A DNA stretch of 64,000 nt from Streptomyces montanisoli (GCF_017813245.1 NZ_JAGIQL010000007.1:24140-88139); one strand, 5' to 3'; counted from the first letter of the stretch, positions 49,387 to 59,498 are shown. Numbers and translations are program-made. Notes: generated by a model not told the origin, from the sequence alone.

Positions 49387-52263
49387 GTGAGCCGGCAGCA
49401 GATCGGCCCGGACCGGGCCGCGGACAGTGTGCCGACCGTCCGCATCAGCGTGCTCGGCCCCCTGGCGATCCAGGTGGACGGGGTGCCGGAGAGCGTCGGC
49501 CCGCCCCTGCGCCAGGCGGTACTCGCCTGCCTCTCGGCCCAGGCCGGCACGGTGGTTTCCAAGGAACAGCTGATGGACGCGGTCTGGGGCGAGCGCCTGC
49601 CGGGAAACGCCAGCGGCAACATCCACACCTACATCGCCCGGCTGCGCAAGCAACTGGAGCCCGGGCACAGGCAGCGCGCCGTCGACGGGGTCCTCGCCAC
49701 CGTCCACGGGGGGTACTGCCTGCGGCTGCCCCCGGCCCACCTCGACAGCACCCGGTTCCTCACGCTGCGCGCCCGGGCCCGCGCCGAACGCGCCCCGGCC
49801 CCCGAGGCCGCCGCCGGCATGCTGCGCGAGGCCCTGGCGATGTGGCGTGGCACGCCCCTGCACGGGGTGCCCGGCCCGTTCGCCGCCGCCGAGCGGCAGC
49901 GGCTGCAGGGGCTCAGGCTCGCCACCCTCGAGGAGTACGGCGAACTCCTGCTCGACCTCGACCGCCCGGACATCGTTGTCCAGGAGCTGTCGCCCGTGAC
50001 GCGTGACCATCCGCTGCGGGAGTCCGCGCACCTGCTGCTGATGCGGGCGCTGGAGCGCGGCGGTCACCGCGACGAGGCGCTTGAGGTGTACGAGCGGGTG
50101 CGTGAGGGGCTCGACGAAGAGCTCGGGGTGCGGCCCGGGGCCGCGCTGATCGAAGCACGCGACCGGCTGCGCGGCGGCACAGTTCGTCCGGACGGCAACG
50201 GCCCGCCCGACGGGCGGCGCGCCATCGGGCGGGCGGCCGGTCCTGCGGCGCCGGCCGTTCAGCCACGGCGGTACCCTCCGCCCCGGCCCGGCCGGTTCGT
50301 GGGCCGGCAGCGTGCCCTCGACGAACTGGCGAGCGCGCTGGGACCCGGCGACAGACCGCGGGTGTGCGTGGTGACGGGCGGCGCAGGAACCGGCAAGACG
50401 ACACTGGCGCTGGAGTGGGCACACCGGGTCGCCGACACGTTCCCCGACGGCTGCCTGTATGCCGAGTTGCGCGGCTTCAGCTTCTCCGACCCGCCGCCCA
50501 CGGCCGCCGAGACGCTGTACGACTTCCTGGTCGCGCTCGGTGTCACGTTCGACCAGATACCCCGGACCGTCAGCGCACGCGCCGCCCTCTTCCGCTCCCT
50601 CACCGAGCAGCGCAGGCTGCTGGTGCTCCTGGACGACGCACGCACCGGCGACGACGTGCTGCCGATGCTGCCCGCGGGACGCGGCTGCGCGACACTGGTC
50701 ACCAGCCGCCGCCGGCTCGACACCCTGGTGGTGCGGCACGCCGCGCAGCCCCTCCTACTGGGGCCGATGGACCATCGGGACGCCCGTGCCCTGCTCGACA
50801 TGTGCGCCGGACCCGAGCGGACGGAGGCGGAGCCCGAGGAGGCCGACGCCCTCGTCGAGTACTGCGTGCGGCTGCCCCTGGCGATCTCCATGGTCGGCAA
50901 CCGTGCGCTCAGCAGCCCGCAACTGCCGCTGCAGGAACTGCTGACGCGCATCAGGCGGTACGGAAGCCGCCTGGACGCCCTGTCCTCGGCGCAACCCGAG
51001 ACCGGCGCCGACCTCCGCACCGTCTTCCGCGCCTCCGCCGCGGAGTTGTCCGCCCCGGCGCGCCGTGCGTTCTGCCTGCTGAGCCTCTTCCCCGGTACGC
51101 ACGTCGACCCGGCGGCCGCGGGGGCGCTGCTGGACCGGACGCCACGGGAGGCCGCCGCGCTCCTGTCGGAACTGGTCAGTGACAACCTGCTCGCCACGGC
51201 GGGGCCGGAGCGCTATCGCTTCCACGATCTGCTGAGGGAGTTCGCCGGGGAGCTCGCCGAAGAGCTGCTTGACGCGCGGGAGTCGGCGGCTGCCCGTGAA
51301 CGGCTGCTCCGCTGGACGCTGCACGCCGCGCGCGAGGCGAGCCGGCTGATAGAGCCGCGTGCGCTGCACGACCGGTTCCCGGTGCGGCCCACGCCGTGGT
51401 CGGTGGGCGGCCCCACCGACCGCAGCGGCGCCGTGCGCTGGCTCGCCGTGCACCAGCACGACCTGGTGGCCACGGCCGAACTCGCCTACCGCCTGGGCCG
51501 GTACGACGTGGCCTGGCGGCTCCCGGCGATCCTGACCGCGTGGTTCTACCTTCGCAAGAACTGGGCGCTGTGGCTGCGGCTGCTGCGCACCGGCGCACGT
51601 GCGGCGCGCCGGGCCGGCGCCACAGCGGGGCTGGCACAGATCAGGGCCGGAGCCGGCCTGGCCCACCTCGACCTGGGCCACTACCGGCAGGCACGCAGGC
51701 AACTGACGCGCGCGGCGGCCGAGTTCCAGCGTCTTGACGACCAATGGCAGCTGGGCACCGTCCTGGTGCCGCTGGGCGACCTCTACCTGCGCACCCACCG
51801 ATTCGACCAGGCGCTGCACACCTTCGAGTCCGCCCGCCGCTGTTACCAGCGCGCCGGGGACGAGTGGGGAGCGGCATGGGCGCTCAGCGCGCTGGGACGC
51901 GCCCTCCTCGCGACCGGCCACCCCGGGAGGGCCGTCGCCGCACTGGAACGGGCGCTGCGCGTGTGGCGTACCGCCGGCTACACCCGGGGCGAGGCCGACT
52001 CCATGATGCAGCTCGGCCAGGCGCACCTGGCCGCCGACCGCCCGCGCGAGGCCCGCCGGTTCCTGTCGCGGGCCGACCGGATGTACGAGTCACTGGGCGA
52101 CACCTACCGGCACGCGCAGGCACTGGTCTGGCTCGGCCGCCTGTACAGGCAGTACGGCGACCTGTCATCGGCGCGGGAGGCGTGGCGCACCGCCCTGTCC
52201 GTCTTCGAGGCGCTCGGCGCTCCGGACGCGGCCGAGTGCGGCCGCCTCCTGGAGGAGGGCTGA
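49387..52263 (+). CDS. Large SARP regulator (BTAD, NB-ARC, TPR; AfsR-like)
   Basis: 958 residues. The N-terminal OmpR-like winged helix (VRISVLGPLAIQVDGVPESV, KEQLMDAVWGERLPGNASGNIHTYIARLRKQL) and BTAD domain extend to ~255. An ATPase domain follows with Walker A VVTGGAGTGKTTLAL (about 333) and LVLLDDARTGDDVLPML. C-terminal TPR repeats start about 730 (ALHTFESARRCYQRAGDEWGAA..). SARPs activate antibiotic clusters. This one probably drives the adjacent TOMM operons and may be gated by a phosphorylation or ligand signal, as with AfsR. GTG 49387 has GAGGGAGG upstream. Confidence 0.94.
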   Translation: MSRQQIGPDRAADSVPTVRISVLGPLAIQVDGVPESVGPPLRQAVLACLSAQAGTVVSKEQLMDAVWGERLPGNASGNIHTYIARLRKQLEPGHRQRAVDGVLATVHGGYCLRLPPAHLDSTRFLTLRARARAERAPAPEAAAGMLREALAMWRGTPLHGVPGPFAAAERQRLQGLRLATLEEYGELLLDLDRPDIVVQELSPVTRDHPLRESAHLLLMRALERGGHRDEALEVYERVREGLDEELGVRPGAALIEARDRLRGGTVRPDGNGPPDGRRAIGRAAGPAAPAVQPRRYPPPRPGRFVGRQRALDELASALGPGDRPRVCVVTGGAGTGKTTLALEWAHRVADTFPDGCLYAELRGFSFSDPPPTAAETLYDFLVALGVTFDQIPRTVSARAALFRSLTEQRRLLVLLDDARTGDDVLPMLPAGRGCATLVTSRRRLDTLVVRHAAQPLLLGPMDHRDARALLDMCAGPERTEAEPEEADALVEYCVRLPLAISMVGNRALSSPQLPLQELLTRIRRYGSRLDALSSAQPETGADLRTVFRASAAELSAPARRAFCLLSLFPGTHVDPAAAGALLDRTPREAAALLSELVSDNLLATAGPERYRFHDLLREFAGELAEELLDARESAAARERLLRWTLHAAREASRLIEPRALHDRFPVRPTPWSVGGPTDRSGAVRWLAVHQHDLVATAELAYRLGRYDVAWRLPAILTAWFYLRKNWALWLRLLRTGARAARRAGATAGLAQIRAGAGLAHLDLGHYRQARRQLTRAAAEFQRLDDQWQLGTVLVPLGDLYLRTHRFDQALHTFESARRCYQRAGDEWGAAWALSALGRALLATGHPGRAVAALERALRVWRTAGYTRGEADSMMQLGQAHLAADRPREARRFLSRADRMYESLGDTYRHAQALVWLGRLYRQYGDLSSAREAWRTALSVFEALGAPDAAECGRLLEEG

Positions 52264-52288
52264 CGCACCGGCGCACGGCCGCGTCCCT

Positions 52289-52912
52289 TCAGAAGAGGCC
52301 TTCCCGCACTGCGTGGGCCACCGCCTGCGCCCGGTTGCGGGCGCCGAGTTGCATGGTGATGGACTGGACGGCGTTCTTGACGGTGCGCTCGGAGTAGGCG
52401 AGTTTGTGGGCGATCGCCCTGGTGCCGAATCCTTCGGAGATCAGCCGCAGCACCTCCACGTCGCGCGGGTTGAGCCCCGACAGGTCGTGGCCCGCCCGCC
52501 GGAGCACCTCCTCCTGGAGGTGGCTCAGCTGGGCCACCAGTGAGCCCTGGAGGGACGGGGGGAAGACGCCGTCCCCCTGCCGGGCCGCGCGGGCGGCTCC
52601 GAGGATGGTCTCGCCGTCCGCCTCGGCCAACCGGAGGACGGCGTGAATACGGCAGGTGACGAGATCGCTCAGGCCGATCCCCGGTATCCGGCCGGCCACC
52701 AGGACGAGTCGGGCGCGGTGCCGCTCCGCCTCCGCACGCAGCAGGCACAGGTCGCCGCCGCTCAGGACGTGGGACGCGTGGACGACGACCTCGGCCTGCG
52801 CGGCCGACTCCACCAGGGACACCTCGGCGGGTTCAAGCCGCCTCAGCTCAGCCTCGAGACCCTTCGTGGTGAGCCGGTCGGACGCCTGCGGATGCACGAG
52901 CACAGCGGACAT
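52289..52912 (-). CDS. LuxR-family orphan regulator with pseudo-receiver domain
   Basis: 207 residues. C-terminal LuxR HTH: GLNPRDVEVLRLISEGFGTRAIAHKLAYSERTVKNAVQSITMQLGARNRAQAVAHAV. The N-terminal ~125 residues look like a receiver fold, but the acidic pocket near the start (SAVLVHPQASD) and the phospho-Asp are not evident, so it is probably not controlled by a histidine kinase. Such regulators occur in azole-RiPP and thiopeptide clusters. It converges on the SARP gene and marks the right edge of the cluster. Confidence 0.88.
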   Translation of the reverse strand: MSAVLVHPQASDRLTTKGLEAELRRLEPAEVSLVESAAQAEVVVHASHVLSGGDLCLLRAEAERHRARLVLVAGRIPGIGLSDLVTCRIHAVLRLAEADGETILGAARAARQGDGVFPPSLQGSLVAQLSHLQEEVLRRAGHDLSGLNPRDVEVLRLISEGFGTRAIAHKLAYSERTVKNAVQSITMQLGARNRAQAVAHAVREGLF

Positions 52913-53092
52913 GACACCCCTGTCGCCGAGGATCTGGTTGCCGAGCCGGAGTATGCACGTGTGCTCTGTACAGCATCTGAACGGGCACCGACCGGCATCC
53001 CGGCAGCCGCTGCTCGAGCGGACGCGCGGGGCCGCCGTCCTCGTCCCGGAGCCCTTTGCGGCGCGTCCGCCCGCGTCGCCGAAGCCCGCGCG

Positions 53093-53572
53093 TCAGGCGG
53101 CGTGGCCCTTGATGTAGTCGACCATGCCGAGGACGTCCTCGGGGACGAGCCTGCCGATCGCGCCGCTCGAGTAGACCGAGACGACGACCCGGCCCTGGGG
53201 GTCGAGGACGAAGCCCGTGGACTGGAGGTAGAGCGGGTCCTCGTTGACGAAGGCGCCCGTGGCGGCGGCGACGGCCCTGGCGTCGGCGCTGTGGCCCACC
53301 GGGAAGGTGAGGTGGTGTTGGGCGACCAGCTCCTTGGCGGTGGCCTCGTCGTCCACGGAGAGCGAGAGGGTCCTGATGCCGCGGTCGGCCAGCTTGTCCT
53401 GGTGGCGCTGGAACGCGCGCAGCTGCGCCACGCAGTAGGGGCACCAGGAGCCGCGGTTGAACAGCACCACGCCGAAGTGGCCGGCGAGTTCCTCCCGTAC
53501 GTCGACCTCCCCGCCGTCCACCGTCGCGATGGTGAGGTCCGGGAAGCGTGCCCCGGCGTTCAGGAGTGTCAT
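53093..53572 (-). CDS. Peroxiredoxin (AhpC/TSA type)
   Basis: 159 residues. Thioredoxin fold with VVLFNRGSWCPYCVAQLRAFQ, giving a CPxC motif (peroxidatic Cys, resolving Cys three residues on). It reduces peroxides in the cytoplasm. ATG 53572 follows a GAGAGAG site. A 9-bp hairpin lies 30 bp upstream. First gene beyond the RiPP cluster; no evident link to it. Confidence 0.88.
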   Translation of the reverse strand: MTLLNAGARFPDLTIATVDGGEVDVREELAGHFGVVLFNRGSWCPYCVAQLRAFQRHQDKLADRGIRTLSLSVDDEATAKELVAQHHLTFPVGHSADARAVAAATGAFVNEDPLYLQSTGFVLDPQGRVVVSVYSSGAIGRLVPEDVLGMVDYIKGHAA

Positions 53573-53601
53573 GGCGTTCTCTCTCTTCCTCGGCCGCACT
53601 G

Positions 53602-53624
53602 CGGCACTCCGTCGTGGAGTGCCG
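53602..53624. promoter_or_regulatory. 9-bp inverted repeat upstream of the peroxiredoxin gene
   Basis: CGGCACTCC and GGAGTGCCG are perfectly paired around 5 nt, 30 bp before the peroxiredoxin start. It could be an operator or part of the 5' leader. Confidence 0.4.
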
Positions 53625-53638
53625 TCTGCATGTGCGTC

Positions 53639-53670
53639 GCGGCCGCGCCGGGTCTTACCCGGCCGGCCGC
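53639..53670 (-). terminator. Terminator after the ROK/hypothetical operon
   Basis: A 14-bp stem with one bulged base and a 3-nt loop (53639-53653 with 53657-53670), 22 bp past the stop codon at 53693 on the minus strand. Confidence 0.65.
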
Positions 53671-53692
53671 GAGCCGCGCGGAGCGGGAGGGA

Positions 53693-54283
53693 TCACGGTG
53701 TGGCCGTGGAGACGGCGTAGACCCGCGCCTTCGCGGGGTCCGACAGGTCCACGATGACGTTCACGGTGGGCCGCGGGTCCTTCTGGTTGTACGTGAGCCC
53801 CGCCCAGTGGTGGCCCGGTACGGAGAAGTCCCACTTGGCGACGGACTGGTCGCGCTTGGAGATCGTCACCGCTCCCGGCTCGAGCTCCGACCTGTTCGTC
53901 CCCATGCTCTGCAGGAAGGTGTCCAGGCGGCCAGAGGTGACGTCGAACTGCGCGTAGAAGCGGCTGTTCTTCCAGTTGTTGGTCTCGTAGAAGCGCACGT
54001 GGGTGGCGCCCGACGGGATCGGCACGTCGTAGATGCGCCTCTTGAACCAGGGGGGACGGATCGGCCGCAGCCCGGTGGCGAGCGCCTCCCGCTCGCTCTT
54101 GCGGCCGCTGTTGCGGCTCTGCTCCGCGGCGATCGCCAGGTAGCCGGCCGGGATGCCGACGAGCAGCACGATCACGATGAGGGTGAGCAGCCGCCTGCGG
54201 TTGCGGTGGCGGCGGTCCTCCGGCGGCTTCCCTGCGGCTTCCGCGGACGGCTGGGTCGTCGGGGAGGCGGACGGCGGGGTCAT
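53693..54283 (-). CDS. Streptomycete membrane-anchored protein of unknown function
   Basis: 196 residues: a Pro/Ser/Thr/Gln-rich cytoplasmic start, one transmembrane helix (RRLLTLIVIVLLVGIPAGYLAIA) and a ~145-residue extracellular domain with THVRFYETNNWKNSRFYAQFDV and VPGHHWAGLTYNQKDPRPTVNVIVD. I do not recognise a family. ATG 54283 overlaps the ROK kinase stop codon by 4 bp, so it is co-translated with that gene. Confidence 0.8.
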   Translation of the reverse strand: MTPPSASPTTQPSAEAAGKPPEDRRHRNRRRLLTLIVIVLLVGIPAGYLAIAAEQSRNSGRKSEREALATGLRPIRPPWFKRRIYDVPIPSGATHVRFYETNNWKNSRFYAQFDVTSGRLDTFLQSMGTNRSELEPGAVTISKRDQSVAKWDFSVPGHHWAGLTYNQKDPRPTVNVIVDLSDPAKARVYAVSTATP

Positions 54284-55440
54284 GACTGCGGTTCCTGCTC
54301 CGGGTCGGTACGGGTATTCCTTATGGCCTGCGCGTAGCGCTCGTAGCGTTCGTGGCGCTCCACGCGGCGGCGGTTGGCGCGCCGGAAGCGGCGGGCGACG
54401 AGGCGGGCCAGGTCGGCCGCGCCGACCATGCCGGCCTCGGGTCCGAGCTGCGCCTTCACGATACGGGCCTCGGGGCGGTAGCCGCGCCCGGTCAGCTGGC
54501 GGCGGAAGGCGTCGCGCGCGGGCGCGATGAGCAGGTCGTCGGCGGCGCTGACGCCGCCGCCCACGACGAAGCACGAGGGGTCGAGCGCGGCCGCGAGGTT
54601 GGCGATGCCGACGCCGAGCCACTGCCCGATGTCCTGGAAGAGCTCGACGCACATGGGGTCGCCCTCACGGGCGAGCTCGGTGATCAGCGGTCCCGTGATC
54701 TCGCGGACGTTGCCCTTGACCCGCTCGATGATGTCGTGGGCGACGGGCGAGTCCGCGGCGGCGAGCTCCCTCGCCTCTCTGACCAGCGCGTTTCCCGAGC
54801 TGTACTGCTCCCAGCAGCCGCGGTTGCCGCAGGGGCAGCGGTGCCCGCCCGGCACGACCTGCATGTGGCCGAACTCGCCGGCGACGCCGTACTTGCCGCG
54901 CTTGACGCGGCCGTCCTCCAGGATGGCGCCGCCGATGCCGGTGCCGAGGGTGATCATGACGAGGTGGTCCTCGCCGCGGCCCGCGCCGAAGCGCCACTCG
55001 GCCCAGGCGGCCGTGTTGGCGTCGTTGTCGACCATGACCGGTACCGCGAGGCGCGAGGCGAGCGCGTCCCTGAGGGGCTCGTCGCGCCAGGCGAGGTGGG
55101 GCGCGAACAGCACACGGGAGCGCTCCGCGTCGACCCAGCCCGCCGCGCCGATGCCGACGGCGTGCACGTCGTGCCGGTCGGAGAGGTCGAGGACGAGCTC
55201 GACGATGGTGTCCTCGACGACCTTGGGGCTCTTGGACTTGTCGGGCGTCTCCGTGCGCAGGTGCTCGAGGATGGTGCCGTCCGCGTCGACGACGCCGGCC
55301 ATGACCTTCGTGCCGCCGATGTCGATGCCGACGGTCGGCACGCGCGGGGCGCTCAGGTGGGAGCGGCGCTCGCGCGTGCCGGCCGTGCGCAGCACGGTGG
55401 CGCGTGATGAGCGGTGGGCGAGGTCGCGGTAGGTGCTCAC
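54280..55440 (-). CDS. ROK family sugar kinase (glucokinase-like)
   Basis: 386 residues. ATPase core: PTVGIDIGGTKVMAGVVDADG (about 33), MVDNDANTAAWAEWRFGAG, LGTGIGGAILEDG, GEFGHMQVVPGG. The ROK zinc motif CPCGNRGCWEQYSSG is complete. It phosphorylates a hexose with ATP; with no HTH it is a kinase rather than a ROK repressor. GTG 55440 has a GAGGGG site. It lies 219 bp downstream of the sugar ABC operon, on the same strand, and may act on the imported sugar. Confidence 0.92.
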   Translation of the reverse strand: MSTYRDLAHRSSRATVLRTAGTRERRSHLSAPRVPTVGIDIGGTKVMAGVVDADGTILEHLRTETPDKSKSPKVVEDTIVELVLDLSDRHDVHAVGIGAAGWVDAERSRVLFAPHLAWRDEPLRDALASRLAVPVMVDNDANTAAWAEWRFGAGRGEDHLVMITLGTGIGGAILEDGRVKRGKYGVAGEFGHMQVVPGGHRCPCGNRGCWEQYSSGNALVREARELAAADSPVAHDIIERVKGNVREITGPLITELAREGDPMCVELFQDIGQWLGVGIANLAAALDPSCFVVGGGVSAADDLLIAPARDAFRRQLTGRGYRPEARIVKAQLGPEAGMVGAADLARLVARRFRRANRRRVERHERYERYAQAIRNTRTDPEQEPQS

Positions 55441-55659
55441 AGGTCCGCGCCCCTCGGGTCCGCGGACCGGGGCGGCGTGGCCGCCCCGTCCTGGCGTGCG
55501 CCGTGGTGGCGGTGCCGGCGGCCGGGCCGTGGCCTGGGTGCTCGCACGAGTCGTGTCGTCCCTGCGGGGTCGGGGCCCTGCCCGGTGGCGGGCAGCGCGG
55601 CGGACGGCGCCCGCCACCGGCGATTGTGCCATCCGGCGCGTAGGAGCCGCGTGTGCGGC

Positions 55660-56520
55660 TCAGTCCGACGGGTGGCCGCCCAGGTGCCCGGGGACGGGGG
55701 CGCGCTCCAGTTCGTGGCTGAGTTCCTCCAGCTCCGATCCGCCGGCCATCTGCCGGGTGAGCTCGTCGAGCGCGATCTCGTCCTTGAGGTGGCTGCCCGC
55801 CATGACGCCGCGCTTGAGCAGCACGAAGCGGTTGCCGACGAGGTAGGCGTGGTGCGGGTTGTGCGTGATGAGCACGACCCCGAGCCCGGCGTCGCGCGCC
55901 GCCGCCACGTACTTGAGGACGACGCCCGACTGCTTCACGCCGAGCGCCGCGGTCGGCTCGTCCAGTACGAGGACCTTGGCGCCGAAGTAGACGGCGCGCG
56001 CGATGGCCACGCACTGCCGCTCGCCGCCCGACAGGGTGCCGATCGGCTGGTCGACGTCGCGCAGGTCGATGCCCATCCTCCGCAGCTCGCCGCGGGTCGT
56101 CTCGCGCATGAGCGCGGTGTCGAGGCGGCGGAAGGGCCCCTTGCCGCGGGTCGGCTCGGAGCCGAGGAAGAAGTTGCGCCAGACGGGCATGAGCGGGACG
56201 ACCGCGAGGTCCTGGTAGACGGTGGCGATGCCGCGGTCGAGGGCCTCGCGCGGGGACGCGAGAGCGGTGGACTCGCCCTCGATGCGCAGGTCTCCCCCGT
56301 CGTGCCGGTGCAGCCCGGAGACGATCTTGATGAGGGTGGACTTGCCCGCGCCGTTGTCGCCGAGCACGCAGGTGATCTCGCCCGCGTGCACCTCGAGCGA
56401 GACGCCTTCGAGCGCGCGGATGTTGCCGTAGTACTTGCTGACGCCGTCGAGTTCGACGAGCGGCGTGCGGCCGTCGCCGCCGGGGCGCTCGGGTGTGACC
56501 TCTTCCGGTGGTTCGATCAT
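55660..56520 (-). CDS. Sugar ABC transporter ATP-binding protein
   Basis: 286 residues. Walker [19 protein letters not shown], signature [21 protein letters not shown], Walker [13 protein letters not shown], switch [13 protein letters not shown]. Only one ATPase module is present, unlike the double-module RbsA type; single-module forms pair with this kind of permease in actinobacteria. ATG 56520 overlaps the permease stop. The start is preceded by an acidic linker [13 protein letters not shown]. Confidence 0.92.
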   Translation of the reverse strand: MIEPPEEVTPERPGGDGRTPLVELDGVSKYYGNIRALEGVSLEVHAGEITCVLGDNGAGKSTLIKIVSGLHRHDGGDLRIEGESTALASPREALDRGIATVYQDLAVVPLMPVWRNFFLGSEPTRGKGPFRRLDTALMRETTRGELRRMGIDLRDVDQPIGTLSGGERQCVAIARAVYFGAKVLVLDEPTAALGVKQSGVVLKYVAAARDAGLGVVLITHNPHHAYLVGNRFVLLKRGVMAGSHLKDEIALDELTRQMAGGSELEELSHELERAPVPGHLGGHPSD

Positions 56521-57584
56521 GATCGCGACGCCTCCGCGCGCTTGCGTACCCACGCGTTGAGCAGGGTGGCCAGTAGGAGCATCGCCCCGACGAAGAACTT
56601 GAACCAGTCGGGGTTCCACTCGGCGAAGACGATGCCCTTGTTGGTCATGCCGAAGATGAGGGCGCCGACGGCCGAGCCGATGGCGGAGCCGTATCCGCCG
56701 GTGATCAGGCAGCCGCCGATGACGGCGGCGATGATGTAGATCAGCTCGTTGCCCACGCCCTCGCCCGACTGGACGGCGTCGAACGAGAAGAGCAGGTTCT
56801 GCCCGGTCACCCAGGCGCCGAAGCCGACGCCCATGTACAGCAGGATCTTGGTGCGCTTGACGGGCACGCCCACGGCGCGCGCCGCCTCGGCGCTGCCGCC
56901 CGCGGCGAAGATCCAGTTGCCGAAGCGGGTGCGCAGCAGGATCCAGGTGGCGACGGCGACCATCAGCAGCCACCACAGGATCGTCACCTTGAGGTCCATG
57001 CCGCCGACGGTCCAGGTGGACGCGAAGACCTCGTGCGCGGAGTGGAAGCCCCACATGTCGCCGATGGTCTTGGTCGAGACGGTGCCGTCGATCAGCTTGG
57101 TGAAGCCGAGGTTGAGGCCGGTGAGCATCAGGAACGTGCCGAGCGTGATGATGAAGCTGGGCAGCTTCGTCACGGTCAGCATGAACCCGTTGAACGCGGC
57201 GATGCCGACCGTGGCCACCAGCGACACCCCGACGCCCACCCAGACGTTCGCGGTCATCTGGTAGCTGAACATCGAGGACAGCAGCGCGGAGCTCGTCACC
57301 ATGACGCCGGCGGAGAGGTCGAACTCGCCGCCGATCATCAGCAGCGAGACGGGCACGGCCATGATGCCGATGGTGGACGCCGCGTACAGCACCGTCGCGA
57401 GGCTGGAGGCGCGCAGGAACGAGTCCGCGACGAGCGCGAAGAAGAGGAAGACGGCCAGGGCGCCGACGACGGACCCGAGCTCGGGCCTTCCCAGCAGCTT
57501 GCGCAGCGGGGAGGACCGCAGCAGGCGCTCGTCGCCGCCGGGACCGCCGGCCGGGGGCCGCACGGAGGGGGCGGTCGCCGTCAT
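56517..57584 (-). CDS. Sugar ABC transporter permease (RbsC/BPL type)
   Basis: 355 residues with about ten hydrophobic helices. [44 protein letters not shown] and [29 protein letters not shown] are typical of the ribose/inositol-type permeases. ATG 57584 overlaps the binding-protein stop codon by 4 bp. Works with the flanking ATPase and lipoprotein. Confidence 0.93.
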   Translation of the reverse strand: MTATAPSVRPPAGGPGGDERLLRSSPLRKLLGRPELGSVVGALAVFLFFALVADSFLRASSLATVLYAASTIGIMAVPVSLLMIGGEFDLSAGVMVTSSALLSSMFSYQMTANVWVGVGVSLVATVGIAAFNGFMLTVTKLPSFIITLGTFLMLTGLNLGFTKLIDGTVSTKTIGDMWGFHSAHEVFASTWTVGGMDLKVTILWWLLMVAVATWILLRTRFGNWIFAAGGSAEAARAVGVPVKRTKILLYMGVGFGAWVTGQNLLFSFDAVQSGEGVGNELIYIIAAVIGGCLITGGYGSAIGSAVGALIFGMTNKGIVFAEWNPDWFKFFVGAMLLLATLLNAWVRKRAEASRS

Positions 57585-58627
57585 CGCGTGCCCCGCTTGG
57601 CGTAGGCCTCGAGGGCGGGCGCGTCCTTCTTGGTGACGATCTGCGGCCCGGTCAGTACGGGGTTGCCGCCGCCGAGCACGTCGCGGTTGTACTTGTACAG
57701 CCACAGCAGGTCGACGGCCTCGTAGCCCTGGAGGTAGGGCTGCTGGTCGACGGCGAAGCCGAGCGCGCCGGACTTGAGCTTCGCGGCGACCTGCTGGTTG
57801 AGGTCGAAGGTGTCGATCTCCGCCTTGCTGCCCGCGGTCCGCTTCGCCTGCAGCGCGGCGTCGGCGAAGGGCGCGCCGAGGGTGACGACGGCGTCGATGG
57901 ACGGGTCGGCCTGGAGCTTGGCCTCGATGGAGGACTGCACGTCGGGGGTGCTCGTGCCGTCGACGTACAGGTTCTCCAGCTGCCCGCCGAACGTCTTCTT
58001 CGCCCCGGCGCAGCGCTGTTCGAGGCCGACGTTGCCCTGCTCGTGGATGACGCAGAGCGCCTTCTTGCGGTGCTCCTTGTCGAGCTGGTCGCCGACGGCC
58101 TCGCCCGCGGTGGCCTCGTCCTGGCCGATGTGGGTGAGCGCGCCGAACGCCTTGGACTGCTGCGCGCCCGAGTTGATCGTGATGACCGGGATGCCGGCCT
58201 TGACGGCCTTCTGCACGACGTCCTTCATGGCGTCGGGCTTGGCCAGCGTGACGATCAGGCCGTCGACCTTCTTGTCGATGTACGACTGCACGAGCTGCGC
58301 CTGGTTCTGCGCCTGGTCGCTGTGCGCGTACAGGAACTTCACGTTGTCCTTGACGGCCGCCTGCTTGGCGCCGCTCTGGACGATGTCCCAGAACGTGTCG
58401 CCGTCGGCGGAGTGGGTGACCATGCCGATGGTCCACTTCGGCGTGTTCACGGCGGAGTGCCCGCCCGCCTCGGCCGCCGCGGCGCGCTCCTCCGCGCGCC
58501 GCCCGCCGGTGGCGCTGCAACCGGCGAGCGCGGTCGCCGCGAGGGTGGCCGCGAGCACCGCGCCGGTGGTCGTTCGGACGGTACGCCTCCCCCACCGGCG
58601 CCGTACCCCTGTTCGTATTCTTGTCAC
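57581..58627 (-). CDS. Sugar ABC transporter substrate-binding lipoprotein
   Basis: 348 residues. Signal peptide with lipobox LAGC (Cys about 37), then a type I periplasmic-binding fold: [81 protein letters not shown]. The family binds ribose, inositol or similar sugars. GTG 58627 follows GGAAGGG by 9 nt. The start codon lies within a TTGTC/GACAA palindrome shared with the GntR/dehydrogenase promoter. Confidence 0.92.
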   Translation of the reverse strand: MTRIRTGVRRRWGRRTVRTTTGAVLAATLAATALAGCSATGGRRAEERAAAAEAGGHSAVNTPKWTIGMVTHSADGDTFWDIVQSGAKQAAVKDNVKFLYAHSDQAQNQAQLVQSYIDKKVDGLIVTLAKPDAMKDVVQKAVKAGIPVITINSGAQQSKAFGALTHIGQDEATAGEAVGDQLDKEHRKKALCVIHEQGNVGLEQRCAGAKKTFGGQLENLYVDGTSTPDVQSSIEAKLQADPSIDAVVTLGAPFADAALQAKRTAGSKAEIDTFDLNQQVAAKLKSGALGFAVDQQPYLQGYEAVDLLWLYKYNRDVLGGGNPVLTGPQIVTKKDAPALEAYAKRGTR

Positions 58628-58632
58628 GACAA
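58621..58632. promoter_or_regulatory. GntR operator overlapping the binding-protein start codon
   Basis: TTGTC-AC-GACAA, a perfect inverted repeat identical in both arms to the site at 59560-59571. The GTG start of the ABC operon lies inside it, so repressor binding would block transcription just downstream of the promoter. Confidence 0.72.
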
Positions 58633-58742
58633 TATGCCCTTCCGCTGGTCGCTGGATGTCTAGCCGGGGTACGCGGCCCCGTCAATACTCTGCCTGTACA
58701 TCGCGCGTTTCCGTGCGCCGGGGGCGGCGACGGCGCGAAGGG

Positions 58743-59498
58743 TCAGGATCGTACGAGGAGTTGGAACTCGAAGGAGTACCGGGAGGCCCGGTAGACGTGG
58801 GAGCCGAACTCGACCGCCCTGCCGGTGTCGTCGAACGTGACGCGCTCCATGGTCAGCAGCGGCGCGCCCGCGGACTCGGTGAGCCGCTCCGCCTCCTCGG
58901 CCGACGCGGCGCGCGCGCCGACGGACTGGCGGGCGCTGTGCAGGGTGATCCCGCCGGTCCGCAGCAGGCGGTAGAGGCCGGTGGACTCCAGGCGCTCGCT
59001 CTCGCAGTCGAGGAGCCCGGCGGGCAGGTGGTTGCGCAGGCAGGCCATGGGCTCGTCGTGGGCGTACCTGAGCCGTTCGAGGAAGCGGACCTCGGTGCCC
59101 TCCGCGACCCCGAGCGCGGCGGCGACGGCGGCCGACGCCGGCTGGAGCGCGTCGCGCACGACGCGGGTCGCGGGGCGCTGCCCGGCCGCCTCCAGGTCGT
59201 CGTAGAGGCTGGACAGCTCCAGCGGGCGCTTGACCTGGCTGTGCACGACCTGCGTGCCGACTCCCCTGCGGCGCACGAGGAGCCCCTTGTCCACGAGGCA
59301 CTGGATGGCCTGGCGGACGGTGGGCCGGGAGAGGCCGAGGCGCCCGGCGAGCTCTATCTCGTTGCCGAGGAGGCTGCCGGGGGCCAGCCCGCCGCGCTCG
59401 ATGGCCGCCTCCAGCTGCTGGGACAGCTGGTAGTAGAGGGGCACCGGGCTGGTACGGTCCACTGCGAGCGGGAGTGGCGCGCCTGGCTGATCGGTCAC
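58743..59498 (-). CDS. GntR family regulator, HutC/UTRA subfamily
   Basis: 251 residues. Winged HTH at about 15-80: VPLYYQLSQQLEAAIERGGLAPGSLLGNEIELAGRLGLSRPTVRQAIQCLVDKGLLVRRRGVGTQVV. A UTRA ligand-binding domain follows (FLERLRYAHDEPMACLRNHLP .. LLTMERVTFDDTGRAVEFGSHVYRASRYSFEFQL). It probably represses the ABC operon and the divergent dehydrogenase, whose promoters both carry the TTGTC-N2-GACAA palindrome. The ligand is likely the imported sugar or its phosphate. Confidence 0.93.
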   Translation of the reverse strand: MTDQPGAPLPLAVDRTSPVPLYYQLSQQLEAAIERGGLAPGSLLGNEIELAGRLGLSRPTVRQAIQCLVDKGLLVRRRGVGTQVVHSQVKRPLELSSLYDDLEAAGQRPATRVVRDALQPASAAVAAALGVAEGTEVRFLERLRYAHDEPMACLRNHLPAGLLDCESERLESTGLYRLLRTGGITLHSARQSVGARAASAEEAERLTESAGAPLLTMERVTFDDTGRAVEFGSHVYRASRYSFEFQLLVRS

